Shown piece by piece: positions 9,169 to 19,731 of a stretch of DNA of 53,398 bases. Below the pieces are notes generated by a model that was not told where the DNA came from, did not search any database, and worked only from the letters and a program-made list of their open reading frames with translations. Within the stretch, counting starts at the first letter, position 1. Each line of letters opens with the position of its first letter. Where the stretch lies: contig JAUSDK010000194.1 of the NCBI GenBank assembly GCA_030650875.1, forward strand, positions 1 to 53,398, in the 5' to 3' direction. This stretch comes from Polaromonas sp. (GTDB taxonomy: Bacteria; Pseudomonadota; Gammaproteobacteria; Burkholderiales; Burkholderiaceae_C). The translations under genes were made by a program, and so were the position numbers.

Positions 9169-9993
9169 TTACCAGAATTTGTACCAGGGCTTGTCTGCAG
9201 ATTTGAAGCCTTTGCTGAGGTACTGACTGTTCGGATAAGTTTTCTCCATGACGCGACGCGTATCATCCCTAAGGTCTTCCATGCCCAAGGCATCGTAGGA
9301 CTTGTAAAGAATAAAGGTGGCCTCTTCAAGCGCCGGGACGTCGCGATAGTCGGCAATTGCGCTTTGGGCGCGATTGATGGCAGCGATGTAGGCGCCACGG
9401 GAGTAGTAGTACCTCGCAACGTGAACTTCTGATTGGGCCAAGGAGTTCACAATATAGCGCATGCGCAAACGCGCATCGGGCGCATAGCGGGAATCGGGAA
9501 AACGTCCTACCAGTTCCTTGAAGGATTCAAAGGACTCCTTGGCGGCTTTCTGGTCGCGCTCCGATAAGTCCTGGCGCGATATAAATCCGAAAAGTCCCAG
9601 GTTGTCGTTAAAGTTGACCAAGCCCTTGAGATATAAAGCGTAGTCCATCGCCGGGCTGGCCGGATGCAACTTTATGAAACGGTCCAGTGTCGCGAGCGCT
9701 TGTGCCTGCTCGCCCCCCTTGTACTGGGCATACGCTTTGTCGAGTTGTGCTTGCTGCGCAAGAGGGGTTCCAGCTGCGCGGCCTTCCAACTTCTCGTAGA
9801 GAGGGATCGCCTTGTCATAAGCGCCAGAGCTGGCTTCATCCTTGGCTTCTGCGTAAATCTTGTTTGGACTCCATGAAGCAGTACGATCTGCCTCCGGGGT
9901 GCTTGAGCAGCCCGAGACTATGAAAGACAACGCGCAAATGGCTGCAACAAGCGGCAATGCCCCGGGAACAACCGATAATTTGGTGGAAAACAT
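9169..9993 (-). CDS. bamD: Outer membrane assembly lipoprotein BamD
   Basis: Essential lipoprotein subunit of the BAM complex that inserts beta-barrel proteins into the outer membrane. At 274 residues it has normal length. A lipoprotein signal peptide ends in the lipobox IVSGC (Cys at ~29), followed by SSTPE. The mature protein contains TPR-like helical repeats with the BamD wording KEAKDEASSGAYDKAIPLYEKLE-like (here AEAKDEASSGAYDKAIPLYEKLEGR) and FPDSRYAPDARLRM, ending YPNSQYLSKGF...WYKFW. Its start is only 17 bases from the divergent rluD start, so promoters must overlap coding sequence. Confidence 0.95.
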   Translation of the reverse strand: MFSTKLSVVPGALPLVAAICALSFIVSGCSSTPEADRTASWSPNKIYAEAKDEASSGAYDKAIPLYEKLEGRAAGTPLAQQAQLDKAYAQYKGGEQAQALATLDRFIKLHPASPAMDYALYLKGLVNFNDNLGLFGFISRQDLSERDQKAAKESFESFKELVGRFPDSRYAPDARLRMRYIVNSLAQSEVHVARYYYSRGAYIAAINRAQSAIADYRDVPALEEATFILYKSYDALGMEDLRDDTRRVMEKTYPNSQYLSKGFKSADKPWYKFW

Positions 9994-10010
9994 TGCGATC
10001 GACCTTCTTG

Positions 10011-11048
10011 ATGACTGATTCTGAACAAAGCAAATTAATTATATCGGGCGCAGTTGCTGCCCATGACCTGCTGGACGAAGCGCAGGAGGAGTCCGATAGC
10101 AGCAGTATGGAAATGGAACTGCGGCAAGTGATGGTTCCTGCCGAGAGTCATGGCAGCCGCCTGGACCGCGCTTTGGCTGGCATTGTGCCTGAGTTCTCCC
10201 GCAGCTATCTTCAGCAATTGATCGAGGCCGGGGTGGTGCAGATCAATGGCCTGGCGGTGCGAAAAACGTCGTCCAGGGTGAAGGCTGGCGATGAACTCAT
10301 TATTGAACTGAGACCCACACCACAAAGTCAGGCCTTCAAGCCAGAGGTCATGGCACTGGATGTTGTGTTTGAAGATCCCTATTTGTGCGTGATCAATAAA
10401 CCGGCTGGTTTGGTCGTGCATCCAGCGCCAGGCAACTGGAGCGGCACCTTGCTCAATGGACTGTTGGCGCGGGACCCGCAGGCTTCATTTTTACCGCGTG
10501 CCGGCATCGTGCATCGCCTGGACAAGGACACCAGCGGATTGATGGTGGTGGCGCGCCAACGCTCGGTCATGGATCAACTTGTCGGCCTGATTGCAGCCCG
10601 GGACGTGCATCGGGAATACATTGCCCTGGCGCATGGCGCATGGCAGGGTGCCAAAACCCGCCAGGTAGACGCGGCAATTGGCCGTGATCCCCGCAATCGG
10701 TTGCGCATGGCGGTGGTGGATCTCGAGAAAAATTCCGGTAAGACGGCCTCCACGGTGGTCTCACTGCTGCAGAGCGAACGCAAGTACTGCCTGGTAAAGT
10801 GCAAGCTTCACACGGGGCGCACCCACCAAATTCGGGTTCACATGGCTTTTTTGGGTCATCCCCTGGTGTCTGATGCGCTTTATGGCGGGTCGCCTGCCGG
10901 CGGCTTGGGCCGCCAGGCATTGCACGCGTGCAGACTGGCGTTTGAGCATCCTGTCACCGGTGAAATGATGGAATTCAAGTCGGCTCCTTCCGCTGATCTA
11001 CAGGCAGCGATAGCGGACTTGGGCTTGATATACAATCATCTCCAGTAG
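10011..11048 (+). CDS. rluD: 23S rRNA pseudouridine synthase RluD (1911/1915/1917)
   Basis: Converts uridines in helix 69 of 23S rRNA to pseudouridine. It has 345 residues from ATG 10011 (MTDSEQSK). An N-terminal S4 RNA-binding domain (SRLDRALAGIVPEFSRSYLQQLIEAGVVQING, ~45-110) is followed by the catalytic domain with the RluA-family motif GIVHRLDKDTSGLMVVAR, containing the catalytic Asp. The later motif LHTGRTHQIRVHMAFLGHPLVSD is also present. The track start at 9957 would overlap bamD. Another possible start is ATG 10107, since the ~30 residues before the S4 domain are not conserved. The arrangement divergent to bamD is common in proteobacteria. Confidence 0.94.
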   Translation: MTDSEQSKLIISGAVAAHDLLDEAQEESDSSSMEMELRQVMVPAESHGSRLDRALAGIVPEFSRSYLQQLIEAGVVQINGLAVRKTSSRVKAGDELIIELRPTPQSQAFKPEVMALDVVFEDPYLCVINKPAGLVVHPAPGNWSGTLLNGLLARDPQASFLPRAGIVHRLDKDTSGLMVVARQRSVMDQLVGLIAARDVHREYIALAHGAWQGAKTRQVDAAIGRDPRNRLRMAVVDLEKNSGKTASTVVSLLQSERKYCLVKCKLHTGRTHQIRVHMAFLGHPLVSDALYGGSPAGGLGRQALHACRLAFEHPVTGEMMEFKSAPSADLQAAIADLGLIYNHLQ

Positions 11049-11150
11049 TTTTTCGACTATCCGCATCATGGCGCTCCTGAATTGTGGACTCCGCATGAGT
11101 GCTATGCGCAAACATGCGCTATTTTCCGCTTTTTCCCGGAACGACCAATC

Positions 11151-11843
11151 ATGAATACGACGGATGCGAAGCGCATCCTCGAAACAGCACTTATTTGCGC
11201 GCAGCAACCGCTACCTTTGCGCGAGATGGGCGTCCTGTTTAACGGGGTATTGACGGCCGACAGTCTGAAGTTGGTGCTTGAGGAGTTGCAAAACGACTGG
11301 GCAGGTCGCGGTGTCGAACTCGTTCACGTGGCGACAGGCTGGCGCTTTCAGAGCCGTCCCCACATGCGCGAGTATTTAGACAGGCTCCATCCAGAGAAAC
11401 CGCCCCGTTACAGCCGGGCCGCCCTGGAAACGCTGGCGATCATTGCTTATCGCCAGCCCGTGACGCGGGGCGACATGGAGGATATCCGGGGCGTCACAAT
11501 TAACGGGCTGCTTCTCAAGCAATTGGAAGATCGTGGTTGGGTGGAGGTGATCGGTCATCGTGAAACGGTGGGTCGACCCGGACTTTATGCCACTACCAGG
11601 CAGTTTTTGGATGATTTGGGTGTGGAGTCGCTGGATCAGCTTCCTGTTATGGGGAGCGCGCCTGATCAGGCGGCAATGCGCGAACGAGTTGAATTTGGCA
11701 TCGCTGACAATCCGCTCATTACCCCCGCTGAACTGCTTGCTTCGTTCGGGGATGCCGAAGAAGAGGCCGCTGCCCAGGCACGGATTCCGAAAAATATAGA
11801 AATCCAGGAAAGCCTGGAGCCGGATGACGGCACCAGTTCCTGA
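11151..11843 (+). CDS. scpB: Segregation and condensation protein ScpB
   Basis: Subunit of the SMC-ScpAB complex that condenses and helps segregate the chromosome; it forms winged-helix dimers that bind ScpA. It has 230 residues from ATG 11151 ([18 protein letters not shown]). The hallmark [29 protein letters not shown] is present, followed by [29 protein letters not shown]. The track start at 11082 adds an unrelated leader. scpA is not adjacent in this window. rluB follows, which is a common pairing in Burkholderiales and Firmicutes. Confidence 0.94.
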   Translation: MNTTDAKRILETALICAQQPLPLREMGVLFNGVLTADSLKLVLEELQNDWAGRGVELVHVATGWRFQSRPHMREYLDRLHPEKPPRYSRAALETLAIIAYRQPVTRGDMEDIRGVTINGLLLKQLEDRGWVEVIGHRETVGRPGLYATTRQFLDDLGVESLDQLPVMGSAPDQAAMRERVEFGIADNPLITPAELLASFGDAEEEAAAQARIPKNIEIQESLEPDDGTSS

Positions 11844-11880
11844 CACCCTCCTAACCGTCGGGACCCCGCGCTCCGCACGC

Positions 11881-13362
11881 ATGACTGAAAAAAGTATGAA
11901 TCATCAAGACCAATCCGCTTCCGAGGCCCCGGCCATGCCTGCCCAAAATATAGATAAAGACACGGCTCCAGTAGTCGAACCATCTGCGCAGGGTGCGCCT
12001 GATTTGACAGCTTCCGCTGAGCCAGTCGACGCCGTCATGCCCAAACCGGTGACCACGCGAGGTCGGCCAGCGCCTGCAACCACCGCCATCCGGTTTGAAG
12101 ATGTGGTGACCGGTCAATTCGATGCGGACGAAGAGGATGTGGCGCTTGATTTGCCCAAGCGGGTTTTGTCGGCGCAACCCGAGACCCCAAAGCTGCACAA
12201 GGTTCTTGCCCAGGCCGGCATGGGTTCCCGGCTTGAGATGGAGAAGTTGATTCTCGAAGGACGTATTTCGGTCAATGCCGAGCCGGCCCACATCGGGCAA
12301 CGGATCCAGTTTGGCGATACGGTCAAGGTCAATGGCAAGCCGGTTCGGGTCCGGATTGATCCACCGCCGCCGCGTGTGATTGCGTACCACAAGCCCGCGG
12401 GCGAAGTCGTGACGCACGACGATCCACAGAATCGACCTACCGTGTTTCGCCGATTGCCCAAGTTGTTTCAGGGTAAATGGCAGTCCGTGGGGCGCCTTGA
12501 CTTGAACACCGAAGGTCTGCTGCTGCTGACGAGTTCGGGCGAACTGGCCAATAAGCTAATGCATCCCCGCTTTGGACTGGAGCGCGAGTATGCCGTGCGG
12601 GTGCTGGGCGCGCTGAACAATGAGGAGAAAAAGCGCTTGCTGGAAGGTGTGGTGCTTGATGATGGGATTGCCCAGTTCGGCTCCATCGAGGCGGGTGGTG
12701 GCGAAGGCGCCAATTGCTGGTATCGGGTCACTATTTCCGAAGGTCGCAACCGCGAGGTTCGCCGTATGTTTGAAGCGGTCGGGCATGCCGTCAGTCGTCT
12801 GATTCGTATTCGCTATGGTGCCATGGTGTTGCCGCGAGGCCTCAAGCGGGGTGCGTTTGTCGAGCTCGATGAAAATGATATCTGGGCGCTGACCAGCGCC
12901 GTAACGCGTTCTGAGTCGAAGGCTGATCCGCGAACTGATGCTGCCAATCCGGGTCGTGTGGCGGGCGAGGGCGGTGATCTGCAGCGCCGGGGTCCGCGTG
13001 GAAACGAGCGCGCCCGTAGCGGCGCCGGACGGCCACGGGGGCCAAATGCAGGACCCGGGGCAACTCGCTTCGGGCAGTCAGGCCCAGGCGGTCCCCAAGG
13101 TCAGAAGCGGCGCGATGACCGCCCTGCGCGGGGCGAGCGTTCGGCCGGAGGCGGCCAACCTGACCCGATGAAGACCTCATTTGGGTACATTGGCTCCGAT
13201 ACTCTGACGCGGCAGCGACAAGACCAGGGGCAGCACCGAGGCGGCGGCAATACGGGCAATACCGGCAATACCGGCGGGATGGCAGGTGGCCAGCGTCGCG
13301 GCGGTGGCAACGGAGGCGGTAGCGGTAATCGCGGCGGGGGAAACCGCAGCGGAAATCGTTGA
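11881..13362 (+). CDS. rluB: 23S rRNA pseudouridine synthase RluB, with long low-complexity tail
   Basis: RsuA/RluB-type enzyme forming pseudouridine 2605 in 23S rRNA. It has 493 residues from ATG 11881 (MTEKSMNHQ); ATG 11896 is an alternative. An acidic, disordered ~90-residue N-terminal stretch precedes the S4 domain ([21 protein letters not shown]). The catalytic motif [14 protein letters not shown] (catalytic Asp) follows, and then [26 protein letters not shown]. Beyond about residue 340 the protein is Gly/Arg/Asn-rich ([34 protein letters not shown]) and resembles an RGG-type RNA-binding tail. Such tails are frequent in Burkholderiales RluB. Confidence 0.93.
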   Translation: MTEKSMNHQDQSASEAPAMPAQNIDKDTAPVVEPSAQGAPDLTASAEPVDAVMPKPVTTRGRPAPATTAIRFEDVVTGQFDADEEDVALDLPKRVLSAQPETPKLHKVLAQAGMGSRLEMEKLILEGRISVNAEPAHIGQRIQFGDTVKVNGKPVRVRIDPPPPRVIAYHKPAGEVVTHDDPQNRPTVFRRLPKLFQGKWQSVGRLDLNTEGLLLLTSSGELANKLMHPRFGLEREYAVRVLGALNNEEKKRLLEGVVLDDGIAQFGSIEAGGGEGANCWYRVTISEGRNREVRRMFEAVGHAVSRLIRIRYGAMVLPRGLKRGAFVELDENDIWALTSAVTRSESKADPRTDAANPGRVAGEGGDLQRRGPRGNERARSGAGRPRGPNAGPGATRFGQSGPGGPQGQKRRDDRPARGERSAGGGQPDPMKTSFGYIGSDTLTRQRQDQGQHRGGGNTGNTGNTGGMAGGQRRGGGNGGGSGNRGGGNRSGNR

Positions 13363-13405
13363 AGACCTCGGCCTCCCCTGATTTCACGGCTACGAACGGA
13401 TGAAG

Positions 13406-13445
13406 AAAGCCCACAGGTTAAACTCATGGGCTTTATTCAATTTTT
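13406..13445 (+). terminator. Intrinsic terminator after rluB
   Basis: AAAGCCCA (13406-13413) pairs with TGGGCTTT (13427-13434) around a 13-base loop and is followed by ATTCAATTTTT. A second perfect stem TTATTCAA/TTGAATAA (13433-13451) overlaps its tail. It ends the scpB-rluB transcript; the AT-rich DNA that follows probably holds the ndk promoter. Confidence 0.8.
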
Positions 13446-13489
13446 GAATAAATTAGCAACCCAATAAATCTAAAACGCAAGGAAAATTT

Positions 13490-13915
13490 ATGGCAATCGA
13501 ACGCACTCTCTCCATCATCAAGCCCGACGCAGTCGCAAAAAACGTCGTGGGCCAGATTTACGCACGTTTTGAGGCTGCCGGCCTGAAAGTTGTCGCTGCG
13601 AAAATGGTGCACCTGTCGCAAGGTGAAGCAGAAGCTTTTTACGCCGTTCACAAAGAGCGTCCTTTTTTCAAGGACCTTGTCTCTTTCATGATCTCCGGTC
13701 CTGTGATGATTCAGGCGCTGGAAGGCGAAGGCGCTGTGTTGAAAAACCGCGACCTGATGGGCGCCACTGACCCGAAGAAAGCTGATGCTGGCACCATTCG
13801 TGCAGATTTTGCTGACAGCATCGATGCCAATGCGGTGCATGGCTCTGACGCTGTCGAAACGGCAAAAGAAGAAATCGCTTTCTTCTTTGCCGGCATGAAC
13901 GTTTACGCACGTTAA
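13490..13915 (+). CDS. ndk: Nucleoside diphosphate kinase
   Basis: Transfers the gamma-phosphate between nucleoside tri- and diphosphates through a phosphohistidine. It has 141 residues, exactly the family length. It starts [15 protein letters not shown]; the catalytic His117 lies in [12 protein letters not shown]. An AGGAAA SD is a few bases before the ATG. It is the first gene of a long plus-strand cluster (ndk-rlmN-pilF-rodZ-ispG-hisS-yfgM-bamB-der), the typical betaproteobacterial order. Confidence 0.97.
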   Translation: MAIERTLSIIKPDAVAKNVVGQIYARFEAAGLKVVAAKMVHLSQGEAEAFYAVHKERPFFKDLVSFMISGPVMIQALEGEGAVLKNRDLMGATDPKKADAGTIRADFADSIDANAVHGSDAVETAKEEIAFFFAGMNVYAR

Positions 13916-13994
13916 CAATGTTCGTCCCCATGCTTTGCCTCCCCGCAACCGGGTCGTCACTTGCTTGGGGCGGCGCGGCTTGCCGCGCACTGCC

Positions 13995-15152
13995 ATGACT
14001 ACCAACCTCCTTGACTATGACCTGGAGGGCTTGGTCGCCTTTTGTGAGCAGCTTGGCGAAAAACGCTTCCGCGCCACGCAGTTGTTCCGCTGGATTCATC
14101 AAAAAGGAGCGTCAGATTTTGAGCAGATGACAGATCTGGCGAAGTCCTTGCGCGAAAAACTGAAAACTTCGGCCTGCATACAGGGGCCCAAAGTGGTATC
14201 CCGCCATGAATCGACAGACGGCACCATCAAGTGGTTGTTTGACGTCGGCGCCGGGGATGTCATTGAGACGGTCTTCATTCCCGAAGCTGATCGCGGCACC
14301 TTGTGCATTTCATCGCAAGCTGGTTGTGCCGTCGGATGCAGATTTTGCTCTACAGGACATCAGGGGTTTAGCCGCAACCTGACCACTGGGGAAATTGTCT
14401 CCCAGTTGTGGTTTGCCGAGCATTTTTTGCGTGCGCATCTGGACAGGAAAAACCGGCAGGAGCGGGTGATTTCCAATGTGGTCATGATGGGCATGGGCGA
14501 GCCCTTGCAGAACTATGCGCAGCTACTACCGGCGCTAAAAGTCATGCTCGACGACCATGCTTATGGGCTGTCGCGACGCCGGGTGACGGTGTCGACCTCT
14601 GGCGTCGTTCCCATGATGGACAGATTGGGCAAGGATTGTCCTGTCGCGCTCGCGGTATCGCTGCACGCACCCAATGATGCACTGCGCGACAACCTGGTGC
14701 CTCTGAATAAAAAATACCCTATTGAAGAGTTACTGGCGGCTTGTACTCGCTACCAGGCGGCGGCACCACGTGACTTCATCACGTTTGAATATTGCATGCT
14801 TGACGGCGTCAACGACCAGCCCGAGCACGCCCGCCAACTGGTGTCCCTGATGCAGACCCATGCGGCGCGTGGCTTGTCGTGCAAGTTCAACCTTATTCCC
14901 TTTAATCCGTTTCCTGCCTCTGGCCTGAAGCGCTCGGACATGCAGCAGGTTGCCGCGTTCGCAAAGATCCTGATGGATGCCGGTATCGTGACGACGATTC
15001 GTAAAACCCGTGGTGACGATATTGACGCCGCTTGCGGGCAACTGGCTGGCGACGTTCAGGACCGAACCAGCGTAGACCGACGTATGGCCGCGCAGCGGCA
15101 AGGTATGCTTGGAGGCATCAAAGTGGTGGTGCTCAAGGGGCTAAGTCAATGA
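13995..15152 (+). CDS. rlmN: Dual-specificity 23S rRNA/tRNA adenine-C2 methyltransferase RlmN
   Basis: Radical SAM enzyme that methylates C2 of A2503 in 23S rRNA and A37 in some tRNAs. It has 385 residues from ATG 13995 ([13 protein letters not shown]); the track start at 13935 is an upstream extension. The radical SAM cluster motif is [11 protein letters not shown] (CxxxCxxC), preceded by [10 protein letters not shown]. The SAM-binding [10 protein letters not shown] follows, and the second catalytic cysteine is probably in the C-terminal [11 protein letters not shown]. Its stop overlaps the pilF start (ATGA). Confidence 0.96.
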   Translation: MTTNLLDYDLEGLVAFCEQLGEKRFRATQLFRWIHQKGASDFEQMTDLAKSLREKLKTSACIQGPKVVSRHESTDGTIKWLFDVGAGDVIETVFIPEADRGTLCISSQAGCAVGCRFCSTGHQGFSRNLTTGEIVSQLWFAEHFLRAHLDRKNRQERVISNVVMMGMGEPLQNYAQLLPALKVMLDDHAYGLSRRRVTVSTSGVVPMMDRLGKDCPVALAVSLHAPNDALRDNLVPLNKKYPIEELLAACTRYQAAAPRDFITFEYCMLDGVNDQPEHARQLVSLMQTHAARGLSCKFNLIPFNPFPASGLKRSDMQQVAAFAKILMDAGIVTTIRKTRGDDIDAACGQLAGDVQDRTSVDRRMAAQRQGMLGGIKVVVLKGLSQ

Positions 15153-15958
15153 AGTCTGTCTTCAAGGTGATCTGGATTCCAGCGTGTTGGGTAGCTTTTT
15201 CCCTGGTGGGTTGCGCGAACCAGCCTGGCGCCCCCGGGGCTTCGGGCGTTCAAAGTGACATGGTGACCGAGTCTGATGAACCTGACCAGCGCAAGCGCGC
15301 GCGGTTGCGGCTTGAATTGGCGACAGGGTATTTCCAGGAAGGGCAGACCAAGGTCGCGCTCGATGAGATCAAGCAATCGATTGCCATAGATCCAAGCTAC
15401 GCGAATGCATTTAATTTGCGTGGGCTGGTGTACATGCGGCTGAATGACATTCCCCTGGCAGAAGATAGCTTTCGCCGTGCATTCGTGTTGAATCCGCGTG
15501 ATGCGGATGTCGCCCACAACTATGGCTGGCTGCTTTGCCAGCAGGCCCGCTACGCTGAATCGTTCAAGTTGTTTACACAGGCTGCCGCCATTCCAACCTA
15601 CACAGGCAAAGCCAAGACCTTGATGGCCCAAGGGGTGTGCCAGGTTCGCGCAGGGCAGCTTGATGACGCAGAGAGGAGCCTTAAGCAGTCTTATGAGTTT
15701 GATGCAGGCAACCCGGTTACCGCCTATAACCTGTCCAACCTCCTTTATGTGCGAGGTGAACTGACCCGTGCGCAGTTTTACATACGCCGTTTGAATAACA
15801 GCGAACTGGCAAATGCTGAAACGCTCTGGCTTGGCATAAAAATTGAGCGCAAGCTGAATAATCGGGAGAATGCGTTGCAACTGGCCGATCAGTTGAAAAA
15901 GCGCTTTGCACAATCGTCCCAGGCTGCCGCTTATGAAAAAGGTGACTTCAATGAGTGA
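15149..15958 (+). CDS. pilF: Type IV pilus biogenesis lipoprotein PilF/PilW
   Basis: TPR lipoprotein that helps localise the PilQ secretin in the outer membrane. It has 269 residues from ATG 15149, overlapping the rlmN stop by four bases. The lipoprotein signal [22 protein letters not shown] ends in the lipobox LVGC. Several TPR units follow ([67 protein letters not shown]). Position between rlmN and rodZ matches the conserved proteobacterial rlmN-pilF-rodZ-ispG-hisS cluster. No other pilus gene is in the window. Confidence 0.93.
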   Translation: MKSVFKVIWIPACWVAFSLVGCANQPGAPGASGVQSDMVTESDEPDQRKRARLRLELATGYFQEGQTKVALDEIKQSIAIDPSYANAFNLRGLVYMRLNDIPLAEDSFRRAFVLNPRDADVAHNYGWLLCQQARYAESFKLFTQAAAIPTYTGKAKTLMAQGVCQVRAGQLDDAERSLKQSYEFDAGNPVTAYNLSNLLYVRGELTRAQFYIRRLNNSELANAETLWLGIKIERKLNNRENALQLADQLKKRFAQSSQAAAYEKGDFNE

Positions 15959-16985
15959 GCTTGCCCCCATTTTCGGTGGGACTGCGAGCCCGGAGTCTGC
16001 CGCTGTTGACCCGCAGATCAATACCGGTACGATGCCTGCAGAGCCCACAGCCGGTGCCTTGCTCCGCGCGGCGCGAGAGGCTGCCGGCATTCACATTGCC
16101 GCCTTGGCGGCGCTACTCAAGGTTCCCGAGAAGCGGCTTGAAGCGCTGGAGCATGACCGTCTGGATTTGTTACTCGACGCCGTTTTCGCGCGCGCGCTGG
16201 CCTCCAGCGTGTGCCGTACGCTTAAAATTGATGCGCGGCCAGTGCTTGAGCGGCTGCCGCCAACCAGTGCCTGTCAGCTCAAACGACTTGGCGGCGAGAT
16301 CAATGCGCCGTTTCGCCCTTCAGTTTCCGGTCCGGTACTGTCTGCCCGTTCCCTCATTTCGCGGCCTGTAGTTCTTGCGGGGATTGCGCTGTTGCTTGGG
16401 GCAATGGTGTTAATCGTTTTTCCAGCAATCAAGCAGTACATTGAGCAGGAACAACGAAATCAAGACAGTGTACCTGGCAGTGGTGGTCTTGTATTGCTAC
16501 CGCTTGAAGGTACTCGGGCTGATTCGAGTGATAAATCACCTGTGACCGTGGCTGAAATCTCCAGCGCGGCTGTCGCTGATAGCCCTGCTGTGGTGGAAGA
16601 TCCGCTTTCTGGATCTTCGAGTTCGCCTGCATTGGTAGCATCACAGACCTTGGTTGCCATTCAAGCGCCTATGCTTCCGTCGGGCAATTCGGCAATGCCA
16701 GCTGCTACCGCGCCTTCAACTGCTGGCCCAGTGGCGCAAGTCGCATCCCCGGGCAATGTGTCGTTTCGCGCAAGCGGCCAGTCCTGGGTCAAGGTGACGG
16801 ATGCGAACGGCAGGGTGGTGTTGACCCGAACCCTTGCCAGTGGCGAGGCGGCCGAAGCGTCCGGCGCGCTACCGCTTTCGGTTGTTGTGGGCAGGTCTGA
16901 CCTGACACAGGTTCAAGTACGTGGGAAAGCTTTTGATTTGTCCGCAGTCTCCAGAGATAACGTAGCCCGATTCGAGGTGAAATAG
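15951..16985 (+). CDS. rodZ: RodZ-like cell-shape protein (HTH, one TM, DUF4115)
   Basis: Bitopic membrane protein linking MreB to the elongation machinery. It has 344 residues from ATG 15951 (MSELAPIF), eight bases into the end of pilF. There is an N-terminal cytoplasmic helix-turn-helix ([31 protein letters not shown], ~residues 40-75) and one transmembrane helix ([21 protein letters not shown]). A long Ser/Ala/Pro-rich periplasmic linker follows, and then a C-terminal beta domain ([30 protein letters not shown]) typical of RodZ. Confidence 0.9.
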   Translation: MSELAPIFGGTASPESAAVDPQINTGTMPAEPTAGALLRAAREAAGIHIAALAALLKVPEKRLEALEHDRLDLLLDAVFARALASSVCRTLKIDARPVLERLPPTSACQLKRLGGEINAPFRPSVSGPVLSARSLISRPVVLAGIALLLGAMVLIVFPAIKQYIEQEQRNQDSVPGSGGLVLLPLEGTRADSSDKSPVTVAEISSAAVADSPAVVEDPLSGSSSSPALVASQTLVAIQAPMLPSGNSAMPAATAPSTAGPVAQVASPGNVSFRASGQSWVKVTDANGRVVLTRTLASGEAAEASGALPLSVVVGRSDLTQVQVRGKAFDLSAVSRDNVARFEVK

Positions 16986-18268
16986 TGCAGGTTTGTCTCC
17001 CCATAGAGTCGGCTTTTCCAAAAGCCAAACGCTCTACCCAAGTCCAGGTCGTCTGGGCATCCCGCGTTGTGACCGTGGGCGGCGACGCGCCGGTCCGGAT
17101 TCAGTCCATGACCAACACGGACACTGTAGATGCAATAGGCACTGCCATCCAGGTCAAAGAACTGGCTGTGGCAGGGTCCGAAATGGTCCGTATCACCGTC
17201 AATACGCCTGAGGCGGCCGAGGCCGTACCCTACGTGCGTGAGCAACTGGACCGAATGGGCATCGACGTCCCCTTGATTGGCGATTTCCATTACAACGGCC
17301 ACCGTTTGTTAACCGATTACCCCGCTTGTGCAGAGGCCTTGTCCAAATACCGGATTAACCCCGGCAATGTGGGCAAGGGCAACAAGCGCGACAGGCAGTA
17401 TGGGCAGATGATCGACGTTGCCATGCGCTGGAACAAACCGGTGCGTATTGGGGTGAACTGGGGCAGCCTTGATCAGGAGTTGCTGGCCAGCCTGATGGAC
17501 GAAAACAGCGCGCGCGCCACCCCCTGGGATGCCAAACAGGTCATGTACGAAGCGCTGATCACTTCTGCGATTGACTCTGCCCAGCGTGCAGAGGAAATGG
17601 GCATGCAGCGCAACAAAATTATTTTGTCGTGCAAGGTAAGCGGTGTTCAGGATTTGTTATCGGTGTACCGTGAACTGGCCAGGCGCGGCGACTATGCCCT
17701 TCACCTTGGTCTGACCGAAGCCGGTATGGGAACCAAGGGCACGGTGGCGTCTGCAACGGCGCTGTCTATCTTGCTGCAAGAAGGTATTGGCGACACCATT
17801 CGGGTATCGCTGACGCCCCAGCCCGGTGAGGCCCGCACGCAGGAAGTCGTGGTGGCTTCCGAAATTCTCCAGGCGCTGGGATTGCGCAACTTTGTCCCCA
17901 GCGTGACCGCGTGCCCCGGATGCGGGCGCACGACAAGCACCACTTTTCAGGAACTGGCCAAGCAGATCGACGACTTTTTGCGTGCCCAGATGCCCGTCTG
18001 GCGCGTGCGATACCCGGGCGTTGAGGGTCTTAAAGTTGCGGTGATGGGTTGCATTGTCAATGGTCCCGGTGAAAGCAAGCACGCTGACATCGGCATCAGC
18101 TTGCCTGGTTCCGGTGAAGTACCGGTGGCCCCAGTGTTTATAGATGGTGAAAAAAGACTGACCTTGCGTGGCGAAAATATTTCGCAGGAGTTCCAGGCCA
18201 TCGTTGAAAACTACATAGAAAAACGCTTTGGCACGCAGACTGCTGCTGCTGAAGTCGCATCGTACTGA
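16985..18268 (+). CDS. ispG: 4-hydroxy-3-methylbut-2-en-1-yl diphosphate synthase
   Basis: [4Fe-4S] enzyme of the MEP isoprenoid pathway, reducing MEcPP to HMBPP. It has 427 residues with a GTG start at 16985, which shares its first base with the rodZ stop codon. N-terminal TIM-barrel sequence includes [13 protein letters not shown]. The cluster-binding C-terminal part has CPGCGRT and [17 protein letters not shown], giving three conserved cysteines. A downstream start is possible because the first ~18 residues are not conserved. Confidence 0.96.
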   Translation: MQVCLPIESAFPKAKRSTQVQVVWASRVVTVGGDAPVRIQSMTNTDTVDAIGTAIQVKELAVAGSEMVRITVNTPEAAEAVPYVREQLDRMGIDVPLIGDFHYNGHRLLTDYPACAEALSKYRINPGNVGKGNKRDRQYGQMIDVAMRWNKPVRIGVNWGSLDQELLASLMDENSARATPWDAKQVMYEALITSAIDSAQRAEEMGMQRNKIILSCKVSGVQDLLSVYRELARRGDYALHLGLTEAGMGTKGTVASATALSILLQEGIGDTIRVSLTPQPGEARTQEVVVASEILQALGLRNFVPSVTACPGCGRTTSTTFQELAKQIDDFLRAQMPVWRVRYPGVEGLKVAVMGCIVNGPGESKHADIGISLPGSGEVPVAPVFIDGEKRLTLRGENISQEFQAIVENYIEKRFGTQTAAAEVASY

Positions 18269-18275
18269 CGAACCC

Positions 18276-19634
18276 ATGCTTGAAAAAATGACTGCCAACC
18301 CGGCAGGGAAATCGCCTTCCTCAAAGGCCGGGAAGCTGACTGCCGTCAAAGGCATGAACGACATTTTGCCGCCGGACTCCGCCCGCTGGGAATGGCTTGA
18401 GGGCAAGGTGCGTACCTTGATGGAGCGCTACGCCTACCGCAACATCCGTACGCCCATTCTGGAACATACCCAACTGTTTGTGCGGGGCATCGGCGAGGTG
18501 ACAGACATCGTCGAAAAAGAGATGTACTCGTTCGAAGACCGTTCGGACAAGCACGGCGACCACGATCACCTGACCATGCGTCCCGAAAATACAGCCAGCG
18601 TGGTGCGTGCGGTCACGGAACACAATTTGCTGTATGACGGCGGCAAGCGTCTCTATTACATGGGGCCTATGTTTCGGCGTGAACGACCGCAACGTGGCCG
18701 CTACCGCCAGTTCCACCAGATCGGCGCAGAAGCGCTTGGCTTTGCCGGTCCCGAAGTCGATGCTGAATTGATTTTGCTCGCGGCAGCGCTGTGGAAGGAC
18801 TTGGGCCTCACGGATTGGCGCCTGGAAATTAACAGTCTGGGTCAGCCCGAAGAGCGCGCTCAGCATCGCGCGCAACTGATTGCCCATTTCGAATTGCATG
18901 CAGATGCCCTGGATGAAGAGGCGCGCAGGCGGCTTCACAGCAATCCGCTGCGTATTCTGGATTCCAAAAATCCTGCCATGAAAATGGTGGTTGAAAGCGC
19001 TCCCCGTCTTATCGACTTTTTGGGGCCTGAGTCGCTGGCGCATTTTGACGGGCTTAAAGCCATCCTTGATGCCAATCAAATTTCCTGGACGCTCAATCAC
19101 CGCCTGGTACGCGGGCTGGACTATTACAACCTCACCGTATTCGAATTTGTGACCGATCGACTGGGCGCGCAAGGCACCATCTGCGCGGGTGGTCGCTATG
19201 ACTACCTGATTGCGCAAATGGGTGGCAAGGCGGCGCCGGCTGTGGGCTGGGCCCTGGGGGTGGAGCGTGTGCTGGAACTCATCAAGGAGCAGGGTGAGCC
19301 GGTTCCGGTCCTGGTGCCAGATGCCTATGCAGTGATTCCAGATGCGTCTGCCTTACCCGTCGTTTTGAGGACGCTGCAGGCTTTGCGCGCAGCGGGCGTG
19401 AGCGTGCAAATGCATGCGGGCGTCAGCGTCGATGGGATGGGGAGCATGAAATCGCAATTCAAGAAGGCTGATGGCAGCGGTGCAAAGTACGCACTGATCT
19501 TTGGTGCCGCCGAACTCTCGGAGGGGTGCGTTTCCGTCAAACCTTTGCGGGGCGGGAAATCGGAGACCGAGCAGGTCCAGACCCATCAGTCGCTGGACGA
19601 TGTGCCTGCATGGGCTCAGATGCTGCGCGCTTGA
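18276..19634 (+). CDS. hisS: Histidyl-tRNA synthetase
   Basis: Class II aminoacyl-tRNA synthetase charging tRNA-His. It has 452 residues from ATG 18276 (MLEKMTANP), seven bases after ispG. Recognised parts: [16 protein letters not shown] near the N-terminus, [16 protein letters not shown] (motif 1 region), [24 protein letters not shown] (motif 2), [13 protein letters not shown] and [13 protein letters not shown] (HisA/B motifs), plus a C-terminal anticodon-binding domain. It begins with a ~24-residue basic extension relative to E. coli HisS. A second, non-catalytic HisS paralogue (hisZ) lies at 27 kb. Confidence 0.97.
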   Translation: MLEKMTANPAGKSPSSKAGKLTAVKGMNDILPPDSARWEWLEGKVRTLMERYAYRNIRTPILEHTQLFVRGIGEVTDIVEKEMYSFEDRSDKHGDHDHLTMRPENTASVVRAVTEHNLLYDGGKRLYYMGPMFRRERPQRGRYRQFHQIGAEALGFAGPEVDAELILLAAALWKDLGLTDWRLEINSLGQPEERAQHRAQLIAHFELHADALDEEARRRLHSNPLRILDSKNPAMKMVVESAPRLIDFLGPESLAHFDGLKAILDANQISWTLNHRLVRGLDYYNLTVFEFVTDRLGAQGTICAGGRYDYLIAQMGGKAAPAVGWALGVERVLELIKEQGEPVPVLVPDAYAVIPDASALPVVLRTLQALRAAGVSVQMHAGVSVDGMGSMKSQFKKADGSGAKYALIFGAAELSEGCVSVKPLRGGKSETEQVQTHQSLDDVPAWAQMLRA

Positions 19635-19657
19635 GCTGCTACTAGCGCAACCACTTA

Positions 19658-19677
19658 GGCGCTCCTTAGCGCCCTTT
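19658..19677 (+). terminator. Short hairpin after hisS
   Basis: GGCGCT-CCTT-AGCGCC is a perfect 6-bp stem followed by CTTTA in the 97-base gap between hisS and yfgM. The T-run is weak, so it may only attenuate. Confidence 0.4.
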
Positions 19678-19731
19678 ACAATCAACCTCACGCATTTCGC
19701 GCCGTTATCGGGCAGAACCAGCAGAATTTTT

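Noticed and set aside
13233-13350. Possible tandem-repeat or CRISPR-like array in the rluB 3' end
   Set aside because: Short GGCAATACC-type units with no spacers; they encode the Gly/Asn-rich protein tail in frame.
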